From Alloprevotella sp. (lineage in GTDB: Bacteria; Bacteroidota; Bacteroidia; Bacteroidales; Bacteroidaceae): a stretch of DNA of 32,919 bases. Below, in pieces: positions 1 to 9,444 of the stretch; the first letter of the stretch is position 1, and each line of letters starts with the position of its first letter. The notes beneath the pieces were generated by a model. It made no database searches and was not told the DNA's origin. It worked only from the letters and a program-made list of their open reading frames with translations. The stretch covers positions 1 through 32,919 of the forward strand of contig JABZGM010000001.1 in the NCBI GenBank assembly GCA_015259235.1, given 5' to 3'. A program made the position numbers and the translations under genes.

Positions 1-1674
1 GTGTTTAATGGCGACCACAACACTGCAAAGTTGGAAATTAAGAAAGACTTTGCGAGCACAGACCTCATCACACAAGTTGAAGCCAATCAATTGTTCGTCA
101 AAATCAAAGAGCCTTTTCTTGTATCTAAAGGAAACAAGAAAATTTATGTGGTCATCAATTCCACCACAGAATCCAATGCATTGCTTCCCGCAATGGTCAA
201 TTCTACCACACTGGAACAATTTAGTGAGAAGTATGAATCAGCAGAACTGGCACTGGTGGCTGAAACAGGTGGAAGTGTAGCCGACAAAGTGGCAAAGTTG
301 GAAAACAACCAACACATCATTCTTATGACGGGTGCACCAATCATGAAAGATATGGAAGACGGTGTCAGCAAGTTCGAAGCAAGCACAGGCACTCGAAACA
401 ATGCTTCCGTGCAGTTTAAACGTGCAGTATCGCGTGTGTTGGTCACCACAACCAAGGACAGCTACACCCTAGCAGGCTACAACCCCAGCAATGCACAAAA
501 AGAGAACGACTTCCTGACACTCGACCATTTGCATTACGTGGTGGCACAAGGCGAAAACCATCTCTACTTCCAGCAAAAGGCTAGCACCGATGGCACCGCA
601 GCCTTCACCACTCCCGCCTTCGACCAAGTGCCTCGAGAGACAGATTTCAGCGCTGATTCCTACACGCAAGAATACAACCACATTGGCACGAACTATGACT
701 ATGCTGGATTGAAGAAAGACCAAACAGGCAACACCTCAACCGTAAAGGGCTTTTCAGTCAAGGTGCGCAATCCGTTTGCCCCCACTCCCACCACAGTAGA
801 AGAATTGGCAAAAGCCGATTTGAATGGCGAACTAGCAGGTCAATACGTTCTTCCCACTTTGCATAAGTTCAACACAGACGAAACACAGACGGGTTATCGC
901 AAGGGCAACACTCCCTACGTGTTGGTGCGTGCACGCATTACCCCCAAGAAATACATTGGCGACAATGGTCAAGTGAGCGATGCCCCACTCGCCGACGATG
1001 CAGATTTGTATTACGGTCTTGAAACGGGTTATTTCTATGTGAATAAAAACCACGTCACCGATGCTGCACATTACGGCAGAGCCAATCAAAAAGCCTATAA
1101 ATACACTAAACGTGTAGCCCTCTATTTTGCCTGGCTCAACCCCGACAATGTGAGCAAACCGCTTAACTCACCTGTGGTGCGCAACAACATCTATCACTTG
1201 CACATTGCTTCCATCAGTCAGTTGGGTTCAAACTGGAATCCGTTGGTGCCCAGCGACAAGGACAACCCCGATCCTTTCCCTAACGACAATCCCAACGAAC
1301 CAACAACCCCACGCGTGTTCCCACACGACCCTCTCTACAAGGCGACCCCCATCCCCGAACCAAATCACAGCACACCTGGAGGCGGCGGAACTACACCTGG
1401 AGGTGGTGGAAACACACCTGGAGGTGGTGGAGACACACCTGGAGGTGGCGGAACTACACCTGGAGGTGGCGGAACCACGCCTGGAGGCGGTGGAACCACA
1501 CCTGGTGGTGGAGGAACCACACCTGGAGGTGGAGGAACCACACCTGGAGGTGGTGGAGACACACCAGAAACGCCAAATGTTGACGAAACAAAACCACAAC
1601 CATGGATGAAAATCATCGTAAAGGTGGTGAAATGGCGCATCCATAGTACGATAGCCGAACTCAATGGATTGTAA
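1..1674 (+). CDS. Mfa1-family fimbrial major subunit (fimbrillin), 5' end cut by window
   Basis: Structural subunit of a Bacteroidales surface fimbria. The protein aligns by eye with Porphyromonas Mfa1: the early segment with KIYVVIN resembles Mfa1 KTVYAIVN, followed by FKRAVSRVLV, LHYVVAQGENHLYFQQK, YRKGNTPYVLVRARI, YYGLETGYFYVN, LYFAWLNPD and VVRNNIYHLHIASISQLG, matching Mfa1 blocks in the same order. The tail WMKIIVKVVKWRIHSTIAEL corresponds to the C-terminal strand which in this family is donated to the next subunit. Between body and tail sits a Pro/Gly-rich linker with nine TPGGGGT units (residues about 458-520). The frame is open at base 1; the GTG there is probably not the true start, because no signal peptide or lipobox is present and Mfa1 precursors are lipoproteins. 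About 60 N-terminal residues are probably missing. Family call is firm; the exact subunit role (major or accessory) is not. Confidence 0.85.
   Translation: MFNGDHNTAKLEIKKDFASTDLITQVEANQLFVKIKEPFLVSKGNKKIYVVINSTTESNALLPAMVNSTTLEQFSEKYESAELALVAETGGSVADKVAKLENNQHIILMTGAPIMKDMEDGVSKFEASTGTRNNASVQFKRAVSRVLVTTTKDSYTLAGYNPSNAQKENDFLTLDHLHYVVAQGENHLYFQQKASTDGTAAFTTPAFDQVPRETDFSADSYTQEYNHIGTNYDYAGLKKDQTGNTSTVKGFSVKVRNPFAPTPTTVEELAKADLNGELAGQYVLPTLHKFNTDETQTGYRKGNTPYVLVRARITPKKYIGDNGQVSDAPLADDADLYYGLETGYFYVNKNHVTDAAHYGRANQKAYKYTKRVALYFAWLNPDNVSKPLNSPVVRNNIYHLHIASISQLGSNWNPLVPSDKDNPDPFPNDNPNEPTTPRVFPHDPLYKATPIPEPNHSTPGGGGTTPGGGGNTPGGGGDTPGGGGTTPGGGGTTPGGGGTTPGGGGTTPGGGGTTPGGGGDTPETPNVDETKPQPWMKIIVKVVKWRIHSTIAELNGL
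1372..1560 (+). repeat. Nine in-frame 21-bp repeats encoding TPGGGGT
   Basis: Exactly nine 21-base units, each reading ACN-CCT followed by four glycine codons and a variable seventh codon (Thr, Asn or Asp). Glycine wobble bases vary between units (ggc, ggt, gga), so the peptide is better conserved than the DNA, which suggests selection on the protein. The tract lies inside the linker that precedes the terminal strand of the fimbrillin. Copy number could change by slippage without breaking the frame. Confidence 0.95.
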
Positions 1675-1693
1675 TCATCCAAATCCCATCATC

Positions 1694-1731
1694 AAGGACT
1701 GCATCAATACCCATTGATGTGGTCCTTTTTT
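1694..1731 (+). terminator. Rho-independent terminator of the fimbrillin gene
   Basis: A 15-bp stem (1694-1708 with 1713-1727, two G-U pairs in RNA) closes a 4-base loop and runs into a T tract at 1726-1731, about 20 bases after the fimbrillin stop codon. Confidence 0.9.
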
Positions 1732-2218
1732 GTGGTAAGCATATGTGCAGCAAGCCAAGCACAAAAAATCCAACAGAGAACTTGCATAAATATAAGCATA
1801 AAGCCGATTTTCAAGCACAAAAGCCAAGGAGTTGTGCAGAAAAAGAGAGAACAGATATGCAAAAACAGAGGAAAAGCAAAGAGGATATTGCAAAGCAAAA
1901 AAGACATTTACCCCCTATTTGCCTAAAAAAAGTCTATTGTAGTAGCCAAATTGACGTGTTTAACTCACTAAAACACCAAAAAGTCAAAACAAAGTGGTAA
2001 CTTTGACGCCATAAAAATTTCATATTAATTCCATCGGTACGTTGGAAGTCACCTTTTTCTATCGTCAATCGCTCGTTGTATCAGTAGAAAGCATCGCTGC
2101 ATAATGCCAACAGCAAGGCGCACCCCGATTTTGCCCATCGCAAAGCAGCGTCGCACCGCTTGACCTGGAGAGAGGAAAGGACTTCTGCGCACCACATTGT
2201 TATTTACCCACATTTTCT
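1732..2218 (+). other. Intergenic region and long leader of the plus-strand SusC operon
   Basis: No credible gene was found. Open frames here are short, A-rich and lack family similarity. The 5' half (to about 1980) is A-rich. A promoter-like -7 box lies at 1998-2005. If it is used, the operon has an untranslated leader of about 200 nt. A weak long-range pairing of CGCTGC (2095-2100) with GCAGCG (2145-2150) is possible in this leader. No riboswitch family was recognised. Confidence 0.5.
1998..2005 (+). promoter_or_regulatory. Putative Bacteroidetes -7 promoter box (TAACTTTG)
   Basis: TAACTTTG fits the Bacteroidetes -7 consensus TAnnTTTG and precedes the plus-strand SusC operon. No good TTTG -33 box lies 19-21 bases upstream, so the assignment rests on the -7 element and position alone. 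Confidence 0.4.
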
Positions 2219-5200
2219 ATGAAGAAAAGGCTCTCATTGCTGTTCTTTGGCATGATGCTCTGTCTCGGAGCTGTGTTAGCACAGACTCCAGTGTCTGGTG
2301 TTGTAACGGCGGCTTCCGACAATCAACCCCTCTTCGGCGCACACGTGTCGGCGGATGGCGGACGTACCTTCACTGCCACAGACGAAGCAGGTAAGTTTTC
2401 CCTGACCATCAAGGGCAAGAACCACAACATTACCGTGAGTTATCTCGGCATGCAGTCGCAAACCCTGAAAGGCGACACCGACATGAAAATCGCACTGAAA
2501 GATGCGCAGTCGCTGGGCGAAGTGGTGGTGACAGGTTTGACGAAAACCGACCGCCGCATGTTTACCGGTGCTGCCGACAAAGTGGATGCAGCAACTGCAC
2601 GATTGAGCGGTGTGGCAGACGTGAGTCGCTCGCTCGAAGGACGCGCAGCCGGTGTGTCGGTTCAAAACGTGAGTGGCACATTTGGTGCGGCTCCTAAAAT
2701 CCGTGTGCGCGGTGCCACGTCCATCTTCGGTGCTTCCAAACCACTTTGGGTAGTGGATGGTGTAATCATGGAAGATGTGGCGAATGTGGATGCTGACAAC
2801 TTGGCTTCGGGTAATGCCGAAACGCTGATCAGTTCTGCCATTGCAGGATTGAACGCAGACGACATTGAGAGTTTCCAAATCTTGAAAGACGGTAGCGCAA
2901 CCTCCATCTATGGTGCGCGCGCCATGTCGGGTGTGATTGTGGTGACCACCAAGAAGGGTAAGCAAGGACAGTCGCATGTCAACTACACGGGCGAATTTAC
3001 CACACGCTTGATTCCCTCTTACAGCAATTTCGACATCCTCAATTCTCAACACCAAATGAGCATCTATCGCGAATTGCACGACCGCGGTTGGCTCAATTTC
3101 TCCGAAGTGCTCAATGGTAGCGACTACGGAGTGTATGGTCACATGTATGAATTGATCAATACGTTCAATCCTCGCACAGGTCAGTTTGCCCTCGCCAACA
3201 CAGAGGAGGCGCGCAACACCTATTTGCGCCAAGCAGAATTTCGCAACACCAACTGGTTTAAGCACTTGTTCTCTAATGCTATCATGCAAAATCACTCTGT
3301 GAGTTTGAGTGGCGGTACAGAGAAGTCGAACTACTATGCTTCAATGAGTGCGATGTTGGATCCAGGTTGGTACAAACAAAGTGAGGTGAACCGCTACACC
3401 GCGAACTTCAACGTGACCCAACATTTGCTCGAGAATTTGTCGTTCAATGTGATTGGTGGTGCTTCTTACCGCAAACAACGCGCGCCTGGTACGCTGGGAC
3501 AAGACGTGGACGTGGTGGATGGCGAGGTGAAACGCGACTTCGACATCAACCCCTATTCTTATGCTTTGAACACTTCGCGTGTGCTCGATCCACACACTTA
3601 CTATGTGGCGAACTATGCACCATTCAACATTTTCAATGAATTGGACAACAACTTCATCAACTTGAATGTGCTCGACGCGAAGTTCCAATTTGAATTGAAA
3701 TATAAGCCTATCGCAGGTTTGGAATTGGCAGCTCTCGGTGCTTTTAAGTATGCTGCAACGTCGCAAGAACACAACGTGACGGAAAACTCTAACCAAGCGA
3801 TGACCTATCGCGCGATGTCTAATGCAATCATTCGCAACAGCAACCGCTATCTCTATCGCGATCCTGAACATCCCTATGATTTGCCCATGTCGGTGTTGCC
3901 CATCGGTGGTATTTATCACAAGAATGAAAACCGCATGAGCAACTATGATATGCGCGCTACGGCGACTTATACACACACTTTTGCACAAAAACACACCATC
4001 AACCTCTTTGGTGGTGCGGAAATGACCGACCTCTTGCGCACACGCACTGGTTTTGAGGGTTGGGGTATGCAATACAACTCTGGTGAAGTGCCTTTCTACA
4101 TTTATCAATATCTGAAGAAAGGTATCGAGGACAGCAAAAACTACTATTCGCTGACCAACACCAACTGGCGCTCTGTGGCGTTCTACACCAACATGAGCTA
4201 CTCTTATCGCGGTCGCTATGTGTTTAATGGCACTTACCGCTATGAGGGTTCTAACCAAATGGGACGCAACAGCAATGCGCGCTGGATGTCTACGTGGAAC
4301 CTCTCGGGTGCGTGGAATTTGCACGAGGAAGATTTCTTCTATCGTCTGCGTCCCCTCTCTCGTTTCACCCTCCGCGGTTCTTATAGTTTGACAGGTACTC
4401 CTCCCGATCCTTCTTACAGCAGTTCGACCACGGTGTTCCGCGCAGGCAATCCTTTCCGCATCTATGGTGAGGACAGAGAGCCCGTGATTGGCATTTCGCA
4501 AGTGGGCAACGCCACTTTGACCTATGAGAAGAAGAACGAGTTTAACTTTGGTTTTGACGCTGGACTGTGGAAAAACCGCATCGGTGTGACGTTTGACGTG
4601 TACACGCGCAACAACTTCGACGAGATGGGCATCATGGTGACGCAAGGTCTTGGCGGCGAAGTGGAACGCGCAGCCAACGTGGCAGAGATGCGCTCTAATG
4701 GTATGGAATTGAGCATTTCATCGACGAACATCAAGACGAAGGACTTTTCTTGGAACACAAGTTTTGTCTATTCTTACTCAAACACAGAGATTACGAAACT
4801 TTTCAACAGCGGTAATGTGATTGCGCTGGTGAGCGGCACTGGTTTCCCCAAACGCGGCTACCCTGCACGCGCACTCTTCAGCATTCCTTTTGTGGGCATC
4901 AACGATGAAGGTGTACCCATGGTGATCAACGAAAAGGGCAAAGTAACGACCGACGACATCAACTTCCAAGAACGCGTGCACACAGACTTCTTGAAGTATG
5001 AAGGACCCACAGATCCTAAGTTCACAGGCTCGTTGGGCAATATTTTCTCTTACAAGAATTTCCACCTGAATGTGTTCCTCACTTATTCGTTTGGCAACGT
5101 GGTGCGCTTGGATCCTAAATTCCGCGCTCGCTACAACGATTTGGCGTCGATGACGCACACTTATCTCAACCGCTGGGTGAAGGCAGGCGATGAGAAAACA

Positions 5201-5530
5201 ACGAACGTGCCGGGCTTCTTGAGCTACCGCCAATATGCTACGCACACCAACTTGCGCTATGCTTACAATGCCTACAACTATAGCACGGCGCGCATCGCAA
5301 AGGGTGATTTCGTGCGCCTCAAAGAGGTGTCGCTCACTTATGACCTCCCTGCTCAATTATTGAAGGGGAAGGCTGTGCGCAATGTTTCGTTGAAATTGCA
5401 AGCAACGAACCTCTTCTTGCTCTATGCAGACAAGAAACTCAATGGACAGGATCCTGAATTCCTCAATGCCGGTGGGGTGTCTTCACCACTTCCTAAGCAA
5501 TTCACCCTCACGCTCAAAGTTGGTCTTTAA
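2219..5530 (+). CDS. SusC/RagA-family TonB-dependent outer-membrane receptor
   Basis: Outer-membrane barrel that imports a ligand captured with its SusD partner, powered by TonB. Of the 1103 residues, about 1-21 form a signal peptide (MKKRLSLLFFGMML...LAQ). A carboxypeptidase-regulatory-like domain follows (about 25-95, VSGVVTAASDNQPLFGAHV), then a TonB-box-like EVVVTG (101-106), a plug domain with VSGTFGAAPKIRVRGATS, LWVVDGVI and ATSIYGARAMSGVIVVTTKKG, and a long barrel ending in a strand with aromatic/hydrophobic close (FTLTLKVGL). Start chosen because ATG directly precedes the signal peptide. It is followed 32 bp later by its SusD partner. It is paralogous to the receptor at 25526-28909, sharing the plug blocks and the C-terminal pattern LxYADxxLxGQDPE. 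The imported substrate cannot be told from sequence; peptide, glycan and metal-complex importers all use this fold. Confidence 0.93.
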   Translation: MKKRLSLLFFGMMLCLGAVLAQTPVSGVVTAASDNQPLFGAHVSADGGRTFTATDEAGKFSLTIKGKNHNITVSYLGMQSQTLKGDTDMKIALKDAQSLGEVVVTGLTKTDRRMFTGAADKVDAATARLSGVADVSRSLEGRAAGVSVQNVSGTFGAAPKIRVRGATSIFGASKPLWVVDGVIMEDVANVDADNLASGNAETLISSAIAGLNADDIESFQILKDGSATSIYGARAMSGVIVVTTKKGKQGQSHVNYTGEFTTRLIPSYSNFDILNSQHQMSIYRELHDRGWLNFSEVLNGSDYGVYGHMYELINTFNPRTGQFALANTEEARNTYLRQAEFRNTNWFKHLFSNAIMQNHSVSLSGGTEKSNYYASMSAMLDPGWYKQSEVNRYTANFNVTQHLLENLSFNVIGGASYRKQRAPGTLGQDVDVVDGEVKRDFDINPYSYALNTSRVLDPHTYYVANYAPFNIFNELDNNFINLNVLDAKFQFELKYKPIAGLELAALGAFKYAATSQEHNVTENSNQAMTYRAMSNAIIRNSNRYLYRDPEHPYDLPMSVLPIGGIYHKNENRMSNYDMRATATYTHTFAQKHTINLFGGAEMTDLLRTRTGFEGWGMQYNSGEVPFYIYQYLKKGIEDSKNYYSLTNTNWRSVAFYTNMSYSYRGRYVFNGTYRYEGSNQMGRNSNARWMSTWNLSGAWNLHEEDFFYRLRPLSRFTLRGSYSLTGTPPDPSYSSSTTVFRAGNPFRIYGEDREPVIGISQVGNATLTYEKKNEFNFGFDAGLWKNRIGVTFDVYTRNNFDEMGIMVTQGLGGEVERAANVAEMRSNGMELSISSTNIKTKDFSWNTSFVYSYSNTEITKLFNSGNVIALVSGTGFPKRGYPARALFSIPFVGINDEGVPMVINEKGKVTTDDINFQERVHTDFLKYEGPTDPKFTGSLGNIFSYKNFHLNVFLTYSFGNVVRLDPKFRARYNDLASMTHTYLNRWVKAGDEKTTNVPGFLSYRQYATHTNLRYAYNAYNYSTARIAKGDFVRLKEVSLTYDLPAQLLKGKAVRNVSLKLQATNLFLLYADKKLNGQDPEFLNAGGVSSPLPKQFTLTLKVGL

Positions 5531-5562
5531 TTTCTACTGCGTAGACAATAAACGATACTTCC

Positions 5563-7146
5563 ATGAAGAAGATTAAACTCAGCATATTTCTCCTTGCAGC
5601 GGTTGGTTTGATGACAAGCTGCAATGACTTTCTCAATAAATATCCGGACAACCGCATGGAGTTGCACACGCCTTCTGACGTGAGCAAACTCGTGGCTTCG
5701 GCTTATCCCGATGCTTATCCGGCTTATTTGCTTGAGATGTATTCCGACAACACGGACGAACAGGTGCACAACACTTGGTCGTCGATGGATAGATTTCAAG
5801 AACAAGCCTACGGATGGGAGGACATCACTGAAACAGGGGTGCCCGATGTGCCTCAAAAACTCTGGAATGCAAGCTACACGGCAGTGGCAACGGCAAATGC
5901 TGCGCTGGAATTTATAGCGGCGCAACCCAACAAAGAGGCTTATGAAACGCAAAAGGGCGAGGCTAAATTGTGCCGCGCTTATGCGATGTTCCAACTGGCG
6001 AATGTGTTTTGCCGTGCCTATGATCCGAACACAGCAGACAAGGAACTGGGACTTCCCTACCCTTATGCGGTAGAGAATGATCCTCGTGCCACTTATCAAC
6101 GTGGTTCGCTGGCGCAACTCTACAAAAACATTGAACAGGATTTGACGGAAGGGTTAGAATTGATTGACAATGCTCACTTTACGCAACCTAAATTCCACTT
6201 CACTCCGGCTGCTGCACACGCTTTTGCTGCGCGTTTCTACCTCTATGCGCGTCAATATGACAAGGCGGTGGCACACGCTGATGCGGTGTTGGGAAGCGAT
6301 GCAACAACGATGCTGCGCGATTGGGAACAATGGCGCAAACTGGGTGCGAACGATCAGGTGCAACCTAACGACTACATCAAGAGTGACAAAAACACGAACT
6401 TGCTGCTCCTCACGGGCATGAGTATGTGGGGTTATATTTCGCGTCCGATTGGTTTGGGCAACAAATATGCTCACGGCAAACTCTTGTCTTCTACTGAAAC
6501 GCTGGAATCGAAAGGTCCTTGGGGTGAAGGTGGCACTGCGCTGAACTATATGGTGACGAGCGGTAGCAATGTGTCGAAGGTGGGTTTGGGAAAGATTCCT
6601 TTGAAGCTCGACCAATATGACACGCAAGCGAAGACGGGTGTACCTTATGCGGAGTTCTCGGCTTTCAATGCTGATGAAACGTTGTTGGTGCGCGCTGAAG
6701 CAAAGGCACTCTTGGGACGCTATGATGAAGCTGTGGCTGACATCAACACCTTGCTCAAGGTGTTTGTGCGCAGTGAGGCGAAAGCTACGGAAGCAACACG
6801 CACTCTGACCCTAAACGGCATCAAGGAGTTCTACAACAAACTGCGCTACTACACGCCTCAACTTCCCACAGTGAAGAAACAATTTCACACGGATTTCACC
6901 ATCGAAGCGACTACGCAAGAACCGCTCTTGCAGTGCATCTTGCATCTTCGCCGATTGGTGACGATGCACGAGGGACTTCGCATGCAGGACGTGAAACGCT
7001 ATGGGTTGACCATCTATCGTCGTCGCGTGAGCGTGGAAAATCGCGTCATCGAAGTCACAGACAGTATGAAGGCGAACGACCCACGTCAGGCGATTCAATT
7101 ACCACAAGATGTCATCACCGCTGGATTGCAGGCTAATCCACGCTGA
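5563..7146 (+). CDS. SusD/RagB-family surface lipoprotein
   Basis: Ligand-binding lid of the SusCD importer, on the outer surface. Residues 1-20 are a lipoprotein signal peptide with lipobox LMTSC (Cys20), followed by the usual SusD opening CNDFLNKYPDN. The body is helical and rich in Ala and Tyr (ANAALEFIAA, GEAKLCRAYAMFQLANVFC, FTPAAAHAFAARFYLYARQYDKAVAHAD), typical of the tetratricopeptide-like core. The C-terminus carries the usual stretch IQLPQDVITAGLQANPR, comparable with the family's IPxxEIxxNPxL ending. Its length (527 aa) is normal. It lies 32 bp after SusC and 29 bp before the metallohydrolase lipoprotein, clearly one transcription unit. Paralog: 23831-25390. Confidence 0.93.
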   Translation: MKKIKLSIFLLAAVGLMTSCNDFLNKYPDNRMELHTPSDVSKLVASAYPDAYPAYLLEMYSDNTDEQVHNTWSSMDRFQEQAYGWEDITETGVPDVPQKLWNASYTAVATANAALEFIAAQPNKEAYETQKGEAKLCRAYAMFQLANVFCRAYDPNTADKELGLPYPYAVENDPRATYQRGSLAQLYKNIEQDLTEGLELIDNAHFTQPKFHFTPAAAHAFAARFYLYARQYDKAVAHADAVLGSDATTMLRDWEQWRKLGANDQVQPNDYIKSDKNTNLLLLTGMSMWGYISRPIGLGNKYAHGKLLSSTETLESKGPWGEGGTALNYMVTSGSNVSKVGLGKIPLKLDQYDTQAKTGVPYAEFSAFNADETLLVRAEAKALLGRYDEAVADINTLLKVFVRSEAKATEATRTLTLNGIKEFYNKLRYYTPQLPTVKKQFHTDFTIEATTQEPLLQCILHLRRLVTMHEGLRMQDVKRYGLTIYRRRVSVENRVIEVTDSMKANDPRQAIQLPQDVITAGLQANPR

Positions 7147-7175
7147 TTTGTTTCTCATTTCAATGATTCATTCTT

Positions 7176-8072
7176 ATGAAATTATCCTATATATATAGTA
7201 GTCTTTTGGCGGTAGCTCTCATGGGCGGTGCTTACTCGCTGGCAGCTTGTTCCGATGACAGTCCGAAAGGGTCGTCTATCTTTGACACTTCGATGGTGAA
7301 GCGCAATAGTTTTGAGAAGTGGTTGTTGCAAAACTACACTAACCCTTACAACATTCGGTATTCCTACAGACTTCGCGACATTGACACGGAAACGAGCTAC
7401 AACTTGAGTCCAGCAGATAGTGCGAAGGCTACGAAACTAGCCATCATTTTCAAATATCTTTGGTTGGATGCTTATGCGGAAGTGGCTGGTGCTGACTTTG
7501 TCAAAGCCAATGCACCACGCACCATCGTGGCGATCGGATCACCTGCTATCAACACGCAAGGACTGCAAACCGCAGCTACGGCAGAAGGTGGTTACACGGT
7601 GCGTATGTATCGCGTGAACGAATTGGACCAAACGACTTTGGAAAACCAAGATCTCCTCACGGAATACTATTTCCACACGATTCACCACGAGTTTACCCAC
7701 ATTCTCAACCAAAAGAAGCCTTACCCTGTGGCATACGACCAAATCAGCAAGGCGGACTATTTGGGTTCGGAGTGGATTCGCAAGAAAGATCCTGAGGCTT
7801 TGCGCGCGGGATTCATCAGTCCGTATTCTATGGAAAATGCAGGCGAAGACATTGCAGAATTGCAGTCTTACTACATCACCACGACTCCTCAAAAGTGGGA
7901 GGAGAAACTCACCAAAGCTGGCAAACCAGGTCGTGCCATCATTGAGCATAAACTGGAAATCCTGCGCAATTATCTCAAATCATCTTGGAACATTGACCTC
8001 GATCAGCTTCGTGATGCGGTGCTGCGTCGCTCTCACCAAGTGACTACTCTCGACTTAAACCATCTCAACTAA
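7176..8072 (+). CDS. SusCD-associated zinc metallohydrolase lipoprotein (Mx1-type), HExxH intact
   Basis: Member of the putative zinc-binding metallopeptidase family that accompanies SusC/SusD pairs in Bacteroidetes ('substrate import-associated zinc metallohydrolase'). The 298-residue protein has a lipoprotein signal with lipobox SLAAC (Cys25). The catalytic motif is HEFTH at residues 171-175, in IHHEFTHILNQ. About 50 residues later comes ENAGEDIAELQSYY (around 220-233), whose acidic residues are candidates for a third zinc ligand. By family logic it would hydrolyse or remodel the imported substrate at the cell surface; the substrate is unknown. It sits 29 bp after SusD and 7 bp before the DUF4302 gene. 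The paralog at 22833-23834 has lost this motif. Confidence 0.88.
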   Translation: MKLSYIYSSLLAVALMGGAYSLAACSDDSPKGSSIFDTSMVKRNSFEKWLLQNYTNPYNIRYSYRLRDIDTETSYNLSPADSAKATKLAIIFKYLWLDAYAEVAGADFVKANAPRTIVAIGSPAINTQGLQTAATAEGGYTVRMYRVNELDQTTLENQDLLTEYYFHTIHHEFTHILNQKKPYPVAYDQISKADYLGSEWIRKKDPEALRAGFISPYSMENAGEDIAELQSYYITTTPQKWEEKLTKAGKPGRAIIEHKLEILRNYLKSSWNIDLDQLRDAVLRRSHQVTTLDLNHLN

Positions 8073-8079
8073 TTGCCAC

Positions 8080-9399
8080 ATGCGAAAATATCTCTCCTCT
8101 CTGCTTTTGCTGTGTGCTACGCTCACGTGGCAATCGTGCTTACACGAAGACACGACTGTCTTCTCGACATCTGCCATTGATCGCATTGAAAATGCGGTTC
8201 AAACAACTCAAAAAACACTGGAATCTGCGCCTAACGGGTGGTTGCTGCGCTACTATGCCGGTGAAAACTACACGGGACCCGCTTATAGCATCTTGATGAA
8301 GTTTGCCAACGGTCACGCCACGGTGGCTAGCGACTACGACCCTGACAAGGTGACGACGGCGGCTTATTCCATAGCGAAAGACCAAGGCGTGGTGCTGTCG
8401 TTTGATAGTTACAACGAAAGCATTCACCAATTCTCTCGCGTGTGGGAAGGTAGCGGTGCACGCGGCATCGAAGGCGACTACGAGTTTCTGGTGCTTTCTA
8501 CGTCTGCTGACACGATTCGTTTGCGCGGAAAGAAGTGGAAAAACAATATGGAATTGGTGCGCGTTCCCGAAAAGACGGAATGGAAGTCGTACCTCACCAG
8601 CATCTATAACCTCCAAGAACAACTCACCACACAATTCTTCGCGTTGCAGTTGGGCAAAGACACGTTGGCTGAAGCTACGCTCAATCCGCAACTGCGCCGT
8701 CTGTCGTTCACGCTCAACCAGCAGACCTATGATGCGCCTTTCACCTTTGCTCCTAATGGTATTAACCTCTTGCAACCCATCACCCTCGGTGGAAAGTCGT
8801 ATGCTTCTTTCAACTGGGAGAAGAGCAAGAAGACTTTTGTGAACGAGGAACTGAGTCTTGGACTGATCATTCCCAAAAGTTACCGCAAACGTGAGGAATG
8901 GATTGGTGACTGGCGTCTCAACTGCACTGCTTTCAGTTTGAGTCAAGCGGTGAACACACGTCGCTTCCCTGTGGTTCTCCACATTCTGAAATTCAGCGAA
9001 CGTCAGAAAGATTTGTTTGAAGCTACACTCACCTTTAATGGACAGATTTATGGTCCGCTCAATATGGTGTATGATCCTGCTTTGGGTACAATCAAACTGC
9101 CTGGTGGACAAATCCTCGCAGACAGATCGGGGAAATATCCTGGTGGTATCCTCCTCACTCCTGGTATCGTGAAGACAGGAACGCTCGTGCAAGAACCTGA
9201 AATCGGGGTTACCTTCAAATGGAATCCTGAGCAAAACAAGGCTGATGCGCAATATGACGAAACCACACTGGGCAAACTTGATTCGTTTATGGGTATTGGT
9301 ATCAACTATCAACACGAACCTATGCTCGACGCTCAGAACAAACCTGTCGTTCCGATTCTTATTGCCAACATCCGCGACGTTTCGCCCGTCAAACGCTAA
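8080..9399 (+). CDS. DUF4302-family lipoprotein
   Basis: Lipoprotein of the DUF4302 family, recognised by the opening pattern after the lipobox (Cys20 in LTWQSC): FSTSAIDRIENAVQTTQKTLESAPNGWLLRYYAGENY, whose core A-x(3)-L-x-SAPNGWxxxYY is the family hallmark. It has 439 residues and no recognisable catalytic motif; it is rich in beta-strand-like segments. DUF4302 genes are regularly found beside SusCD and metallohydrolase genes, so a surface accessory role in substrate capture is inferred. It lies 7 bp after the metallohydrolase. The shorter paralog at 21780-22799 (339 aa) shares the N-terminal block. Function is unknown. Confidence 0.85.
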   Translation: MRKYLSSLLLLCATLTWQSCLHEDTTVFSTSAIDRIENAVQTTQKTLESAPNGWLLRYYAGENYTGPAYSILMKFANGHATVASDYDPDKVTTAAYSIAKDQGVVLSFDSYNESIHQFSRVWEGSGARGIEGDYEFLVLSTSADTIRLRGKKWKNNMELVRVPEKTEWKSYLTSIYNLQEQLTTQFFALQLGKDTLAEATLNPQLRRLSFTLNQQTYDAPFTFAPNGINLLQPITLGGKSYASFNWEKSKKTFVNEELSLGLIIPKSYRKREEWIGDWRLNCTAFSLSQAVNTRRFPVVLHILKFSERQKDLFEATLTFNGQIYGPLNMVYDPALGTIKLPGGQILADRSGKYPGGILLTPGIVKTGTLVQEPEIGVTFKWNPEQNKADAQYDETTLGKLDSFMGIGINYQHEPMLDAQNKPVVPILIANIRDVSPVKR

Positions 9400-9444
9400 G
9401 AAGGTGTCGACGTGGCATTCATCACCATTCAATTCAATTTCGAT

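Noticed and set aside
1228..1682. Proline-rich frames antisense to the fimbrillin repeat
   Set aside because: They are products of reading the 21-bp TPGGGGT repeat on the other strand and in other frames.
3341..4645. Long minus-strand frame (434 codons) inside the SusC gene
   Set aside because: Antisense to a clearly recognised receptor; composition rich in Val, His, Arg and Ile, with no family similarity. The same applies to the frames at 2276-3295 and 14978-15976.
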